Source: Sphingobium sp. TCM1 (lineage in GTDB: Bacteria > Pseudomonadota > Alphaproteobacteria > Sphingomonadales > Sphingomonadaceae). Taken from it: a stretch of 64,000 bases of DNA. Each line of letters opens with the position of its first letter. Position 1 is the first letter of the stretch. This document shows, piece by piece, positions 43,393 to 51,998 of this stretch. A model generated the notes under the pieces. The model was not told the DNA's origin. It was given only the letters and a program-made list of their open reading frames with translations, and ran no database searches. Position numbers and translations under genes: made by a program. The stretch lies in NCBI RefSeq assembly GCF_001650725.1, contig NZ_LXVX01000038.1, forward strand, positions 209,374 to 273,373. The letters run 5' to 3'.

Positions 43393-44058
43393 TCAGACGC
43401 GGCCGGTGACGGGCAGGCTGGCGCCAGTGATCGCGGAAGCGGCATCGGACAGTAGGAAGGCGACGACCTGCGCGAGTTCGAGCGGCGTCACCCATTTGCC
43501 AGCGTCAGCATCCCCCATGTCGGCGCGGTTGGCGGGCGTGTCCATGATCGAAGGCAGCACTGCGTTGACCCGAATGCCCTGCCCCTTATGCTCCTCGGCG
43601 AGCGCTTCGGTGAGGCGGGCGACGCCGGACTTGCTCGCGGTATATGCGCCCATGCCCATGGCGGCCCTTGCCGTGGCGGCCGCCCCCACATGGACGATGG
43701 CGCCTCCCGCCGGCATCAGCGGCACGGCGGCGCGGGCAGCATTCAGTGCGGTACGGACATTAATACGGTAGAGGAAATCCCAACTGTCCGGGCTGCCTTC
43801 CATCACCGTTTCCCAACGGAAACCGCCGGCGATGCTGGCAAGGCCGGCTATGCCGGATGACAGCGCGGGATGGGCGAACGCAGCGTGGGTCGCTTGCGTA
43901 TCGGTCAAGTCGACGCCGCCGATGAAGATGCCAGGAAAATCGGCGGCGCTATCGGCCAGGTCGAGCCCGACGACGGAGAGGCCCTGATTGGCCAGATGCG
44001 CGGCCACGGCCGCTCCCAATATGCCCGCTGCCCCCGTGACGACGATCGGCTTGCTCAT
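43393..44058 (-). CDS. SDR-family oxidoreductase
   Basis: 221 residues, short for the family. VVTGAAGILGAAVAAHLA cofactor loop, catalytic VHVGAAATARAAMGMGAYTASKSG. The NNAG motif is replaced by SIAGG. The active-site Ser position reads Ala/Thr, so activity is less certain than for its neighbours. GAAGGAATGG precedes the ATG. It lies 12 bp after the next SDR gene in the same operon. Confidence 0.85.
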   Translation of the reverse strand: MSKPIVVTGAAGILGAAVAAHLANQGLSVVGLDLADSAADFPGIFIGGVDLTDTQATHAAFAHPALSSGIAGLASIAGGFRWETVMEGSPDSWDFLYRINVRTALNAARAAVPLMPAGGAIVHVGAAATARAAMGMGAYTASKSGVARLTEALAEEHKGQGIRVNAVLPSIMDTPANRADMGDADAGKWVTPLELAQVVAFLLSDAASAITGASLPVTGRV

Positions 44059-44070
44059 GATCCCATTCCT

Positions 44071-44856
44071 TCAATTGTCGATGGTCCCGCGGCCGCCGCC
44101 GACCGGGATGGTGACGCCCGACAACCAAGCGCCTGCTCGCGACGACAGGTAGATCACGGCGCCGCCAATATCCTCTGCCGTGCCTATCCGCGCTCCGAGG
44201 GGCGAAGCGGCAGCAGCCATATCCGCTTCATTGTCGAAATCGGCGACCGACGCGGTCATCTTCGAAGGGAAGAAGCCCGGTGCGATCGTGTTCACGCTGA
44301 CATGCTCTCCCGCGAGAAACTTGCCCATATGGCGGCCCATGTGGATGAGGCCCGCCTTGGTCGCCGAATAAGGATAGCTTTCCCAGAGCGGCACCTGCAT
44401 CCCGTCGATCGACGCGATGTTGATGACGCGCGCGGGATCCTCCGCCGTACCGGCGGCCCGCAGGGCGGGCAACAGCGCCTTGGTGATCTCGAAAGGGGCG
44501 AGCAGGTTGAGTTGGAGCACCTTTTCGAAGCCGGCGCGGGGAAACTGGTCAAGCGGCGCACCCCAGGTCGTGCCCGCATTATTGACGAGAATGTGCAGCG
44601 GGCCGGCCGCATTCACGACATCCGCCACCTTGGTCACGCCCGCTTCGCTGCCAACGTCAGCGGCGATGGCAGTCACGTCGCCAAAGGCGCGCAAGCGGTC
44701 GGCGGCGGCCTCTATATCCTTCTCCTTGCGCGAGCAGATGAAGACCTTGCAACCTGCCTGCGCCAGCGCAGTGGCGATCATATAGCCGATGCCGCCCGAT
44801 CCGCCCGTGACGAGGGCGGTTTTGCCGCTGATGTCGAAAAGCCTTGCAATGTCCAT
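44071..44856 (-). CDS. SDR-family oxidoreductase
   Basis: 261 residues. ALVTGGSGGIGYMIATAL cofactor loop, NNAGTTWGAP, catalytic INIASIDGMQ then YPYSATKAGLIHM, and a late SSRAGAWLSGVTIPVGGG. The sequence resembles RhlG-type 3-oxoacyl reductases. It is the first gene of the minus-strand operon that continues to 40090, and its promoter carries the third AACATAG motif with a perfect flanking dyad. Confidence 0.9.
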   Translation of the reverse strand: MDIARLFDISGKTALVTGGSGGIGYMIATALAQAGCKVFICSRKEKDIEAAADRLRAFGDVTAIAADVGSEAGVTKVADVVNAAGPLHILVNNAGTTWGAPLDQFPRAGFEKVLQLNLLAPFEITKALLPALRAAGTAEDPARVINIASIDGMQVPLWESYPYSATKAGLIHMGRHMGKFLAGEHVSVNTIAPGFFPSKMTASVADFDNEADMAAAASPLGARIGTAEDIGGAVIYLSSRAGAWLSGVTIPVGGGRGTIDN

Positions 44857-44900
44857 ATTTCAGCCTTTCGCCCTGCTCCTGAGTCTGCACGCCTTGGACC

Positions 44901-44927
44901 AACATAGATATATAGGTCAACTATGTT
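44901..44927. promoter_or_regulatory. AACATAG-N13-CTATGTT dyad with AACATAGATATATAGGT motif
   Basis: AACATAG (44901-44907) and CTATGTT (44921-44927) are a perfect inverted repeat. The left part is also the third copy of the 17-mer motif seen at 4391 and 32978. It lies between the SDR-led operon and the 3' end of the TetR gene, 45 bp from the SDR start. Confidence 0.5.
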
Positions 44928-44943
44928 TGAACAGGCCGAAGCG

Positions 44944-45495
44944 TCAAGGCGCGACAATTGCCTGCAATTCGGATTCCAGCCAGCCGCGGATGCCGGGACT
45001 AAGTTCGCCGGTCAACGGGTCAAGCGGGAATACCGACCGGTAAAGGAAGAGGCCGGCCGTCACCAACAGCAGCCGGGCAGCCCGGTCCTCCGCATCGCTG
45101 GTGCCGAACCATTGGGCAAGCGGGGCGGCGAGCTTTGTGCGTACCAGCCTTTCGGTGATCGCACGCGCGCCCTGATCCGAGGTCGAGAGCATCATCATGT
45201 TGAGCGGATGGCCGCCGCTCTCGTCGCGCTCGATCAGCCGTTCCAGCAAGGCATGGCCGAAATTCTCGCGCGGTACGCCCGTCAGCACACGATGGTCGAA
45301 CACCGATTCCAGTGCGGCTTCGAACAGTCCCTCCTTAGACCCGAAATAGCGGCTGACGAGACCCGGACTGACATCGGCACGGCGGGCGATGTCGCGCACG
45401 CCGGTTTCGCCGAAGCCATGGCGGGAAAAAATCTGCCGCGCCGCGAGCAGGATACGTTCGCGGGTCGCTTCCGCATCTCGTTTTTTGTCTGCCAT
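44944..45495 (-). CDS. TetR-family transcriptional regulator
   Basis: 183 residues from the ATG at 45495; a longer frame to 45546 crosses the promoter region. The N-terminal HTH is ILLAARQIFSRHGFGETGVRDIARRADVSPGLVSRYFGSKEGLF, seen as GVRDIARRADVSPGLVSRYF around residues 30-50. The ligand-binding domain is typical. It diverges from the aldehyde dehydrogenase gene across 116 bp containing a GTATAC/GTTTAC dyad, and lies upstream of the 44856-40090 operon on the same strand. It is a good candidate for binding the AACATAG-type motifs. Confidence 0.9.
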   Translation of the reverse strand: MADKKRDAEATRERILLAARQIFSRHGFGETGVRDIARRADVSPGLVSRYFGSKEGLFEAALESVFDHRVLTGVPRENFGHALLERLIERDESGGHPLNMMMLSTSDQGARAITERLVRTKLAAPLAQWFGTSDAEDRAARLLLVTAGLFLYRSVFPLDPLTGELSPGIRGWLESELQAIVAP

Positions 45496-45525
45496 CGCGG
45501 GCGATGATGTCAGGGCAAGGCGCAA

Positions 45526-45554
45526 TTGACAAGCCATGTATACCACTGTTTACT
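45526..45554 (+). promoter_or_regulatory. Aldehyde dehydrogenase promoter with TetR-type dyad
   Basis: TTGACA (45526-45531), 17 nt, then TTTACT (45549-45554). The spacer holds GTATAC (45538-45543) and GTTTAC (45548-45553), a near-dyad placed where a TetR repressor would block transcription. Confidence 0.5.
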
Positions 45555-45611
45555 TATGCGAGAGTCCCGAATCGAACGTGGACCATCGTCATGCGCCAGG
45601 AGAGAATTGCC

Positions 45612-47063
45612 ATGAATCTGGAAGCCCCCGACGTCAGCCTGCACATCGGCCACGAAAGCCTTTCGTCCGGTTCGGGCGGAACCCATGACCATATCAGCCC
45701 TGTCACCGGCGCCGTGCAGAAGAGCATCCCGCTGGCCGGCCCGGCGGAAATCGAACGCGCCGTCGCCAAGGCCGAATCGGTCCGCGAACAATGGCGCCGC
45801 ACCCGGCCGGAAGAGCGGCGCGCCATCCTCAACCGGCTGGCCGACCTGATCGAGGCGAATGCGCAGGAATTCGGCAAGATGGCGGCGCTGGATGGCGGCA
45901 CGCCGCTGATGATGGGCACCGGCAGCGTCGGCACAGCGGTCGCCTGGACCCGCTATTATGCGGGCTGGTGCGACAAGCTGTCGGGCGAAATGATCTCCAC
46001 GCTCGATACGCGCGGCGAATTTTCCTACACCGTTCCCGAACCGATCGGCATCGTAGGCATCATCATCACCTGGAACGGGCCGCTGATCTCGCTGGGGATG
46101 AAGGTCGGCCCGGCGCTGGCGGCGGGCAATTGCGTGATCGTCAAGCCGGCCGAACTGACGCCCTTCGCGCCCGAACTGTTCGCGCGGCTGGCACAGGAAG
46201 CAGGCGTGCCCGACGGCGTGCTGTCGATCCTGCCGGGCACGGCGGAGGCGGGTGAAGCGCTGGTGCGGCATTCCAAGGTCGGTCTCATCACCTTCACCGG
46301 GGGGCCGACCACTGCGCGCAAGATCATGTCGGCCTGCGCCGACCGGATCAAGCCGTCGATCATGGAACTGGGCGGGAAGTCGGCCAGCCTTCTGTTCCCG
46401 GACGCGGACGTGGACGCGGCCTGCGAACGGGCTATCTTCTGGACGATCGGCATATTGGCCGGCCAGGGCTGCGCGCTGCCGACGCGCTTGCTGGTCCATG
46501 CCGATATCTATGACGCCGTGCTCGAAAAGCTGACGGCGATCGCCAGCCGCTACAAGGTCGGCAATCCGTTCGAGGAAGGAACGCAGGTCGGCCCGCTGAT
46601 CAACGCCGCGGCGGTCGAGCGGGTGCTGGGCATGTTCGACCGGGTGCGGTCGAAAGGATCGGGCCGTTTCCTCATGGGCGGCGCTCGTTGCGGCGGGGAT
46701 CTCGCCAAGGGCAATTATGTCGAACCGACGATCATCGCCGATGCCGACCCGGACAGCGAGATTGCGCAGGTCGAGATTTTCGGACCGGCGCTGGTCGTCA
46801 TGAAGTTCCATGACGAGGACGAGGCGGTCGCCATCGCCAACAACAGCGAATATGGGCTGGCGGCCTATATCCAGTCCAATGACCTGAAACGCGTGCATCG
46901 GCTGGCCGAACGGCTTCATGCGGGCGGCGTCTATGTCAACGGCGCGACCCAGATCAACGCCCACACGCCCTTTGGCGGCATCGGCATTTCCGGATTCGGC
47001 AAAGAAGGCGGGAAGGCCGGGATCGACGAATTCCTGCACTACAAGACCGTCACCATCGCCTGA
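45612..47063 (+). CDS. NAD(P)-dependent aldehyde dehydrogenase
   Basis: 483 residues. ITWNGPLISLGMKVGPALAAGN holds the cofactor Trp/Asn and VIVKPAELTPF the Lys; MELGGKSASLLF carries the general-base Glu, and GILAGQGCALPTR the nucleophile Cys. PFGGIGISGFGKEGG is the typical C-terminal region. It oxidises an aldehyde to the acid. The start at 45612 follows AGGAGAG at 7-8 nt; the upstream frame to 45504 is not supported. It forms an operon with the SDR 27 bp downstream and is probably repressed by the divergent TetR protein. Confidence 0.93.
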   Translation: MNLEAPDVSLHIGHESLSSGSGGTHDHISPVTGAVQKSIPLAGPAEIERAVAKAESVREQWRRTRPEERRAILNRLADLIEANAQEFGKMAALDGGTPLMMGTGSVGTAVAWTRYYAGWCDKLSGEMISTLDTRGEFSYTVPEPIGIVGIIITWNGPLISLGMKVGPALAAGNCVIVKPAELTPFAPELFARLAQEAGVPDGVLSILPGTAEAGEALVRHSKVGLITFTGGPTTARKIMSACADRIKPSIMELGGKSASLLFPDADVDAACERAIFWTIGILAGQGCALPTRLLVHADIYDAVLEKLTAIASRYKVGNPFEEGTQVGPLINAAAVERVLGMFDRVRSKGSGRFLMGGARCGGDLAKGNYVEPTIIADADPDSEIAQVEIFGPALVVMKFHDEDEAVAIANNSEYGLAAYIQSNDLKRVHRLAERLHAGGVYVNGATQINAHTPFGGIGISGFGKEGGKAGIDEFLHYKTVTIA

Positions 47064-47090
47064 AATCCAGCCTGAGCAGGAAGACCCGAC

Positions 47091-47876
47091 ATGACATTTT
47101 CGATCGAACACTATCGGCTGGACGGCAAGGTGGCGATCGTCACCGGCGCCGGGGGCCGAGGCAATAACATCGGCCGCGCCTATGCGACGGGGCTGGCGGC
47201 GGCCGGGGCGGCCGTGGTTGTCGCCGACATCAATGGCGAGGGCGCCCATCTGGTCGCCGACGAGATCGTCGCGGCGGGCGGCAAGGCGATCGCCGTTCAG
47301 GTGGACATCACCGATCTTGCAGCCGTCGCTGCCATGGTCGCGGCGGCACAGGCGGAATTCGGGGGCGTCGACATATTGGTGAATAATGCTGCGCTGATGG
47401 TGGAATCGGTCGGCACCCCGCTGCTCGACATGCCGGTGGACGCGTGGCGACGGCTGATGGAGGTCAACTTGCAGGGCGCGGTCAATTGCTGCCGCGCCGC
47501 CCTGCCCCTTCTTGAAAAAAGCGGGAACGGGCGCATCGTCAACCAGTTGTCGGCCGGCGCCTTTCCGGCGCAGACCGCCTATGGCGTCAGCAAGGTCGCG
47601 ATGCTGGGACTGACCACGACGCTGGCGACCGAGCTTGGCCCCAAGGGCATCGCGGTCAACGCCATTGCGCCGGGCATGACCCAGAGCGACGCGGGCAAGA
47701 TGCTGACCCCGGACGAAGGGCCGCTGGTAGACATGATGAAGATGCGTATCCCGCTGCGGATGAAGGGCCAGCCCGACGAACTGGTCGGCGCGCTGCTGCT
47801 GCTCTGTTCGCCCGCAGGGGCGTGGATCACCGGGCAGACGATCAATATCGATGGCGGATGGGTGCTGCGCAACTGA
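47091..47876 (+). CDS. SDR-family oxidoreductase
   Basis: 261 residues. VAIVTGAGGRGNNIGRAYATGL is an SDR cofactor loop with a small insertion, NNAALM replaces NNAG, the triad region is QLSAGAFPAQTAYGVSKVA, and it ends ITGQTINIDGGWVLRN. The gene follows the aldehyde dehydrogenase by 27 bp, so an alcohol-to-aldehyde-to-acid pair is a reasonable guess. Ser is followed by Ala-Gly-Ala rather than the usual spacing. Confidence 0.9.
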   Translation: MTFSIEHYRLDGKVAIVTGAGGRGNNIGRAYATGLAAAGAAVVVADINGEGAHLVADEIVAAGGKAIAVQVDITDLAAVAAMVAAAQAEFGGVDILVNNAALMVESVGTPLLDMPVDAWRRLMEVNLQGAVNCCRAALPLLEKSGNGRIVNQLSAGAFPAQTAYGVSKVAMLGLTTTLATELGPKGIAVNAIAPGMTQSDAGKMLTPDEGPLVDMMKMRIPLRMKGQPDELVGALLLLCSPAGAWITGQTINIDGGWVLRN

Positions 47877-47891
47877 AGCGGAGAAGCGGCT

Positions 47892-47937
47892 TAAGGTGAC
47901 AAAGGCACCGCAAGACGCCCAGGCCGCTGTCACCTTA
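47892..47937. terminator. Inverted repeat at the 3' end of the HTH gene
   Basis: TAAGGTGACA (47892-47901) is perfectly complementary to TGTCACCTTA (47928-47937), which includes the HTH gene's stop codon. Twenty-six bases separate the arms. A degraded copy is at 4452-4503. It may end the convergent SDR and HTH transcripts or be a repeat-family hallmark. Confidence 0.45.
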
Positions 47938-48342
47938 TGGCGCTTTTGATGCAGGCAGCGGCGGCGCGTCCCGGATCGCCGCCGCCACCAGATGGCGCGC
48001 GACGCCCGGCTCCAGCGTGAAGGCTCCGCCGCGCGTGATGCGGATGGTCGTATGCCCGTCGAGCGCGCGGGTCATGGCGACGTCGAACATCCGGGCGCGG
48101 CCAATGTCGAGCGCCTGATCCCAGGCTGCGGCAAAACTGTCCGCGCCTGGGCGCGCGCGCAGCCGATAGGCGCTGGCCCGCGTCATGCCGACGGCGCGCG
48201 CCGCCTGTCCCACTGAACCGAGCGCGCCAAGCGCGTCGATGAAACGCTGCTGCGTGCGCCGCGTCCAGCCATCATGCCGCTGCCGGGCGAGCGGCACGGG
48301 CGTGAATGGAATGATGATCTGGGGCGAGTCGGGGACTGTCAT
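47935..48342 (-). CDS. Small helix-turn-helix protein of unknown role
   Basis: 135 residues from the ATG at 48342. WTRRTQQRFIDALGALGSVGQAARAVGMTRASAYRLR is a clear DNA-binding HTH (key part GQAARAVGMTRASAYRLR, about 35-53). The remainder (DQALDIGRARMFDVAMTRALDGHTTIR) has no function I recognise. The frame runs further upstream, but that sequence is not protein-like. A deleted copy with the same flanks lies at 4452-4595, so this is a dispersed locus in the genome. Confidence 0.72.
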   Translation of the reverse strand: MTVPDSPQIIIPFTPVPLARQRHDGWTRRTQQRFIDALGALGSVGQAARAVGMTRASAYRLRARPGADSFAAAWDQALDIGRARMFDVAMTRALDGHTTIRITRGGAFTLEPGVARHLVAAAIRDAPPLPASKAP

Positions 48343-48823
48343 CCGACAGTTTGAAGCAAATGAAATCCTACATTGGAAGCGTTTTGTTGGCGCGGCGATT
48401 TGGATGCCGCGGCGGGGATAGGTGGGACACGGAATGGCGGTTTCGCACGATGTTTCCCGGGAAAGGGACATGAAAATCCCGTCACCCCAGCGACCCGAAG
48501 GGCGGCCGAAGGCCAACGCTGAGGTTTCGTGCGGCGGGGCGCAGCAGTTCAACATGGCGCTTGCCCAAGCGTAGCGCGCCATCGCCTGAGAGCCCAGCGT
48601 TCCCAGGACCACCTTTGTTGTAACTTGCTGGAGATAGCAATCTGAGGGAGGACGCACCAGTGCGTTGAAGGATCGGTGCAGCATGCGCTAGACCGTCAGC
48701 CAACCCATAGTTGTTTCAATTGCGAATTGATGACTTGACTAAAATGGAACGTCGTTTCATCTATAATAAACTCGAAATTTCGCTTTTTACTACAACAACT
48801 TCAGTAAATAAATTTAACGATAA
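48343..48823. other. Intergenic boundary between the catabolic island and the A+T-rich peptide cluster
   Basis: I see no gene here. The first part, up to about 48680, is GC-rich with repeat-like sequence shared in part with 4566-4595. The last 110 bases are markedly A+T-rich and contain a short near-dyad, ATGGAACG-T-CGTTTCAT, about 48745-48761, downstream of the ATP-grasp gene. Confidence 0.5.
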
Positions 48824-49876
48824 TCAAATGAATTCTTTATATCTCTCACTTTTAAGAATATCTGCATACGATGCGTGACGTTCTATTTCTTTTTCGGTTG
48901 CATAGGGATTTGAGAGGAAATGACAAAACGCCGAGAGAATGTTGAGTGATTGATCCGCCATCTCCATAAATAGGAATTGGCCAGATTCATTCACTTCTAG
49001 AAACACCCATTCATGATCGTGATTGACTATGAAATCGAAAGCTCCGAATTTTAGATCAAGTTTGTCCATAAATTTCTTGCAGAAGGCATAAACGCTATCC
49101 GGAATTTCAGTTGCTTCCATATCAACTGTTCCATGTCGATAGTTACGCCAATCCACCAAGGGATTTTTCGTAGCTGATGAATTGATCCTCAGTGAGAAGC
49201 AATATGGTCCAAATATAAGAATCCTAACCTCAAAACTCTTTTCAACATAATCCTGAAATATTCCGATCGTGTTCTTCTGAACGGTATCGGATGGGAGGTC
49301 ATTGACATCTATTTTCGTAGTTTCATAGGCGACCGAGCGGCCATCGATCCATTCTCCTATTCCCCTGAAAGGTTTATAGATGGCATTGGGATGACGGTGA
49401 AGAAAATCACGAATCTCTCGCGGATCGTTTGTCACGAGAGTATTCGGTACTTTATGACCCAAGCCAATGGCGACACTCAATTGAAGCAATTTTGAACTCG
49501 CGGCTTCTTGGGCCTTTATCGGGTTAATCCACAAGCCTGATTGCGCCAAGAACGGCCACAAAGCATTTCCAAATGAAGCCCATTCGGCGCGAGCGAAACT
49601 TTCATCGCTTGGATGCAGAATACCCTCCGCCAGCATGGGATTTCGGCGGCGCCGGTTCCAAACCACGTCAAAGCTGCCCTCTATCGATCCCCCCTCCTGG
49701 GAGGAGAACGAGGTTCTACTGCCCCGCATGCCGTCGATCCGGATGGTTGCTGTGCACAAGGACGGCACTTCCGCACCGCGAAGGAGAGAAAAATTATGCC
49801 CAGCCTGCTGAAGGGCGGCTGCGACGCACGCCGCGTGAAGATCATTTCTTTGAGTCAATATCAGAATTTGATTCAT
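48824..49876 (-). CDS. ATP-grasp peptide ligase (graspetide maturase, MvdD/MdnC-like)
   Basis: 350 residues. The ATP-grasp fold is shown by AIYKPFRGIGEW (K168), FQDYVEKSFEVRI (about 207-219), NPLVDWRNYRHG (DWR at 242-244, typical of microviridin-type ligases), FGAFDFIVNHDHEWVFLEVNESGQFLFME (D281, E294, N296). These ligases phosphorylate Asp/Glu side chains of a ribosomal peptide and close ester or amide macrocycles. The start at 49876 has GAGG 7 nt upstream; the frame to 49930 is longer without support. It overlaps the end of the exporter gene by 35 bp. Last gene of the cluster. RimK-like tailoring is a less likely alternative. Confidence 0.88.
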   Translation of the reverse strand: MNQILILTQRNDLHAACVAAALQQAGHNFSLLRGAEVPSLCTATIRIDGMRGSRTSFSSQEGGSIEGSFDVVWNRRRRNPMLAEGILHPSDESFARAEWASFGNALWPFLAQSGLWINPIKAQEAASSKLLQLSVAIGLGHKVPNTLVTNDPREIRDFLHRHPNAIYKPFRGIGEWIDGRSVAYETTKIDVNDLPSDTVQKNTIGIFQDYVEKSFEVRILIFGPYCFSLRINSSATKNPLVDWRNYRHGTVDMEATEIPDSVYAFCKKFMDKLDLKFGAFDFIVNHDHEWVFLEVNESGQFLFMEMADQSLNILSAFCHFLSNPYATEKEIERHASYADILKSERYKEFI

Positions 49877-51998
49877 GATCGACCTCAGCATGTAAAAAAT
49901 CTTTTGTGGAAACCTCTGATAGGAGGCCATTTTCCAAGCGAAAAATGCGTTGTGCAGAAATGATCGTGCTCGGTCGATGCGCTACGATTACCCGAGTTAT
50001 GCCCAAGCGCTCGATTGATTCGTTGACCAGCTTCTCGGTTTCTTGATCTAAATGAGCAGTGCCCTCGTCAATAAATAAGACGGAAGGGTTTCTGTACAAA
50101 GATCGTGCTAGGATCACCCGCGCCTTTTGCCCGCCTGAAAGGGCCGTGCCCATGTCTCCCACGAAACTTTCGTAGCGCATTGGCATGGTCATAATCAGTT
50201 CGTGAATGATAGCGGCCTTGGCAGCATCCTTCACCCGCTCCATGTCGATCTGCTCATCGAAGAACGCAATGTTCTCAGCAATCGTGCCGGTATAAAGTAC
50301 ATCATCCTGCGCGACATAGCTTACGGACGCGCGCCAAGCCGAAAGGGACCGGGGGGACAAGGTTGACCCATCTGTCCAAATTTCCCCTGAAGCCGGAGGA
50401 AGAAGACCCGCCATGATCTTCAACAGCGTCGTTTTTCCTGCCCCCGAGGCTCCGATGATTGCCACCGTCTCCCCCTTCTTGATCTCCATTGTCGTCCCAC
50501 GCAGGACCTCTCCTTCGCCCGCACCATAGGCGTAATGGATGTCTTTCAGCCGAATATTGCCTTCATATCTGGCGTGTTCAACACCCTCTTGCGAAATCTC
50601 TGGTTCTGAGAGCAAGATATCGGCCAAACGCTCCAAGTGAAGGTCAACTAGTTTCAGGTCGAAGCAGACATCCGTAAACCTAACCATGCTTTGAAAAAAT
50701 ATCTGTTGATACGATAGGGTAACGAACAGGACACCTATCGACCTTTGTCCGAGTATTGCCTCATATGCTATTCCTAATACACAGATAGCACCAATTAAAT
50801 CTGAAAATGTTCTGCTGAACGTTTGACGAAATGCATTTAGACGACCAAGCAAAATTCCTCGATTTACGGTCGATATTTTCAAGTTCTTCCATTTTCTATA
50901 CCTGCCAATTTCGTTGCCATGCGCTTTAATAGCCGAGAATCCTCTTATCGTTTCCAAGATCATGCTTTGATCGATGGCTTGAGCGATAATCCCCTCTTGA
51001 GTCGCACGACGAATTCTAACGTAAAGTAGAATCTGTATAGAAATATAAATTGCCAACATAGCCGCAATAAAAATGAATGCCTTAATTGATAAGGCAAGAA
51101 GGGCTATGAGACATAAGAAAGCGGTAAGTCCATCGACGACGAAAGTTACAGATGTTCTCATCAATATATCCGCTATGGAATTAGCGGAACTAAAGCGAGA
51201 GATGATATCTCCTGCGTAGCGCTTTTCGAACCAGGAGAGTGGCAAGGAAAACATATGCCTCACCACCTTGGTGGACATCTCCAAGCTGACCACATGCGTT
51301 AAATCGGATATGGTCTTTGCTCTTAGAAAAAACAGGACAGACGATATCAAAATCAGCAAACAAATTGCAGCGGAAAGATAGAGAAATGTATTTATGACGC
51401 CGGATGGTATAACGCTGTCGATAATTATCGAAAATATTACTGGTACAGAAAGTATAAATAATTGAAAAAATACGGACAGTAGCAGGACCTGTAGGGATGG
51501 AGATGTAAAAATATCACCAAATCGGATGATTTCCCAGAATCTTACCTTCTCGACATCCTTCTTTCTCGTAAATTCAGGGGACGGTGTAATTTCGATCGCA
51601 ATACCAGTGAAATGGCGAGAAAAATCGCTTTCAGAAAGGATGGAGCGTCCAACGGCTGGGTCATTGATGATGTATCGCCGGGCTTTCCCCTGCTCAATAT
51701 GACATAGGACAACAAAATGTTTGGAATCCCAGTGAATTATCGCGGGAAGTCTAATTTCCTGCAACTGGTCAAGTTCAACCCTCAGCGGACGCGAATCCAG
51801 CTTAAGATCGGAAGCAATGCGGATCAGGCTGAGCAGGTTCAGCCCTCTCAACGAGACGCTATGAAGACGCCGGAGAGACGCCATGTCCATTTGGTGGCCA
51901 TAATATGACGCCATCATCGCCAAACAGGCTAGGCCGCATTCGGTAACTTCCGCCTGCAAAATGACTGGCGGTTGCCGAGGCGCAGAAATTCCAAGCAT
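49842..51998 (-). CDS. Peptidase-containing ABC transporter (C39 protease, bacteriocin exporter)
   Basis: 718 residues. N-terminal C39 peptidase with catalytic C21 in QAEVTECGLACL (Q15 oxyanion), H94 in DSKHFVVL and D113 in NDPAVG; six transmembrane helices about 165-430; then the ATPase with GASGAGKTT (Walker A), LSGGQKARVILARS (signature) and VLFIDEGTAHLD (Walker B). C39 exporters cut double-Gly leaders while pumping the core out, which matches the GG leader of the precursor at 54258-54431. ATG abuts the HlyD gene's TGA (51999) with no own ribosome-binding site, so it is translationally coupled. The inverted overlap at its end hosts the start of the ligase gene. Confidence 0.95.
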   Translation of the reverse strand: MLGISAPRQPPVILQAEVTECGLACLAMMASYYGHQMDMASLRRLHSVSLRGLNLLSLIRIASDLKLDSRPLRVELDQLQEIRLPAIIHWDSKHFVVLCHIEQGKARRYIINDPAVGRSILSESDFSRHFTGIAIEITPSPEFTRKKDVEKVRFWEIIRFGDIFTSPSLQVLLLSVFFQLFILSVPVIFSIIIDSVIPSGVINTFLYLSAAICLLILISSVLFFLRAKTISDLTHVVSLEMSTKVVRHMFSLPLSWFEKRYAGDIISRFSSANSIADILMRTSVTFVVDGLTAFLCLIALLALSIKAFIFIAAMLAIYISIQILLYVRIRRATQEGIIAQAIDQSMILETIRGFSAIKAHGNEIGRYRKWKNLKISTVNRGILLGRLNAFRQTFSRTFSDLIGAICVLGIAYEAILGQRSIGVLFVTLSYQQIFFQSMVRFTDVCFDLKLVDLHLERLADILLSEPEISQEGVEHARYEGNIRLKDIHYAYGAGEGEVLRGTTMEIKKGETVAIIGASGAGKTTLLKIMAGLLPPASGEIWTDGSTLSPRSLSAWRASVSYVAQDDVLYTGTIAENIAFFDEQIDMERVKDAAKAAIIHELIMTMPMRYESFVGDMGTALSGGQKARVILARSLYRNPSVLFIDEGTAHLDQETEKLVNESIERLGITRVIVAHRPSTIISAQRIFRLENGLLSEVSTKDFLHAEVDHESNSDIDSKK

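Noticed and set aside
45510..47933. 807-codon minus-strand frame
   Set aside because: It covers the aldehyde dehydrogenase and SDR genes on the opposite strand and shows no recognisable fold.
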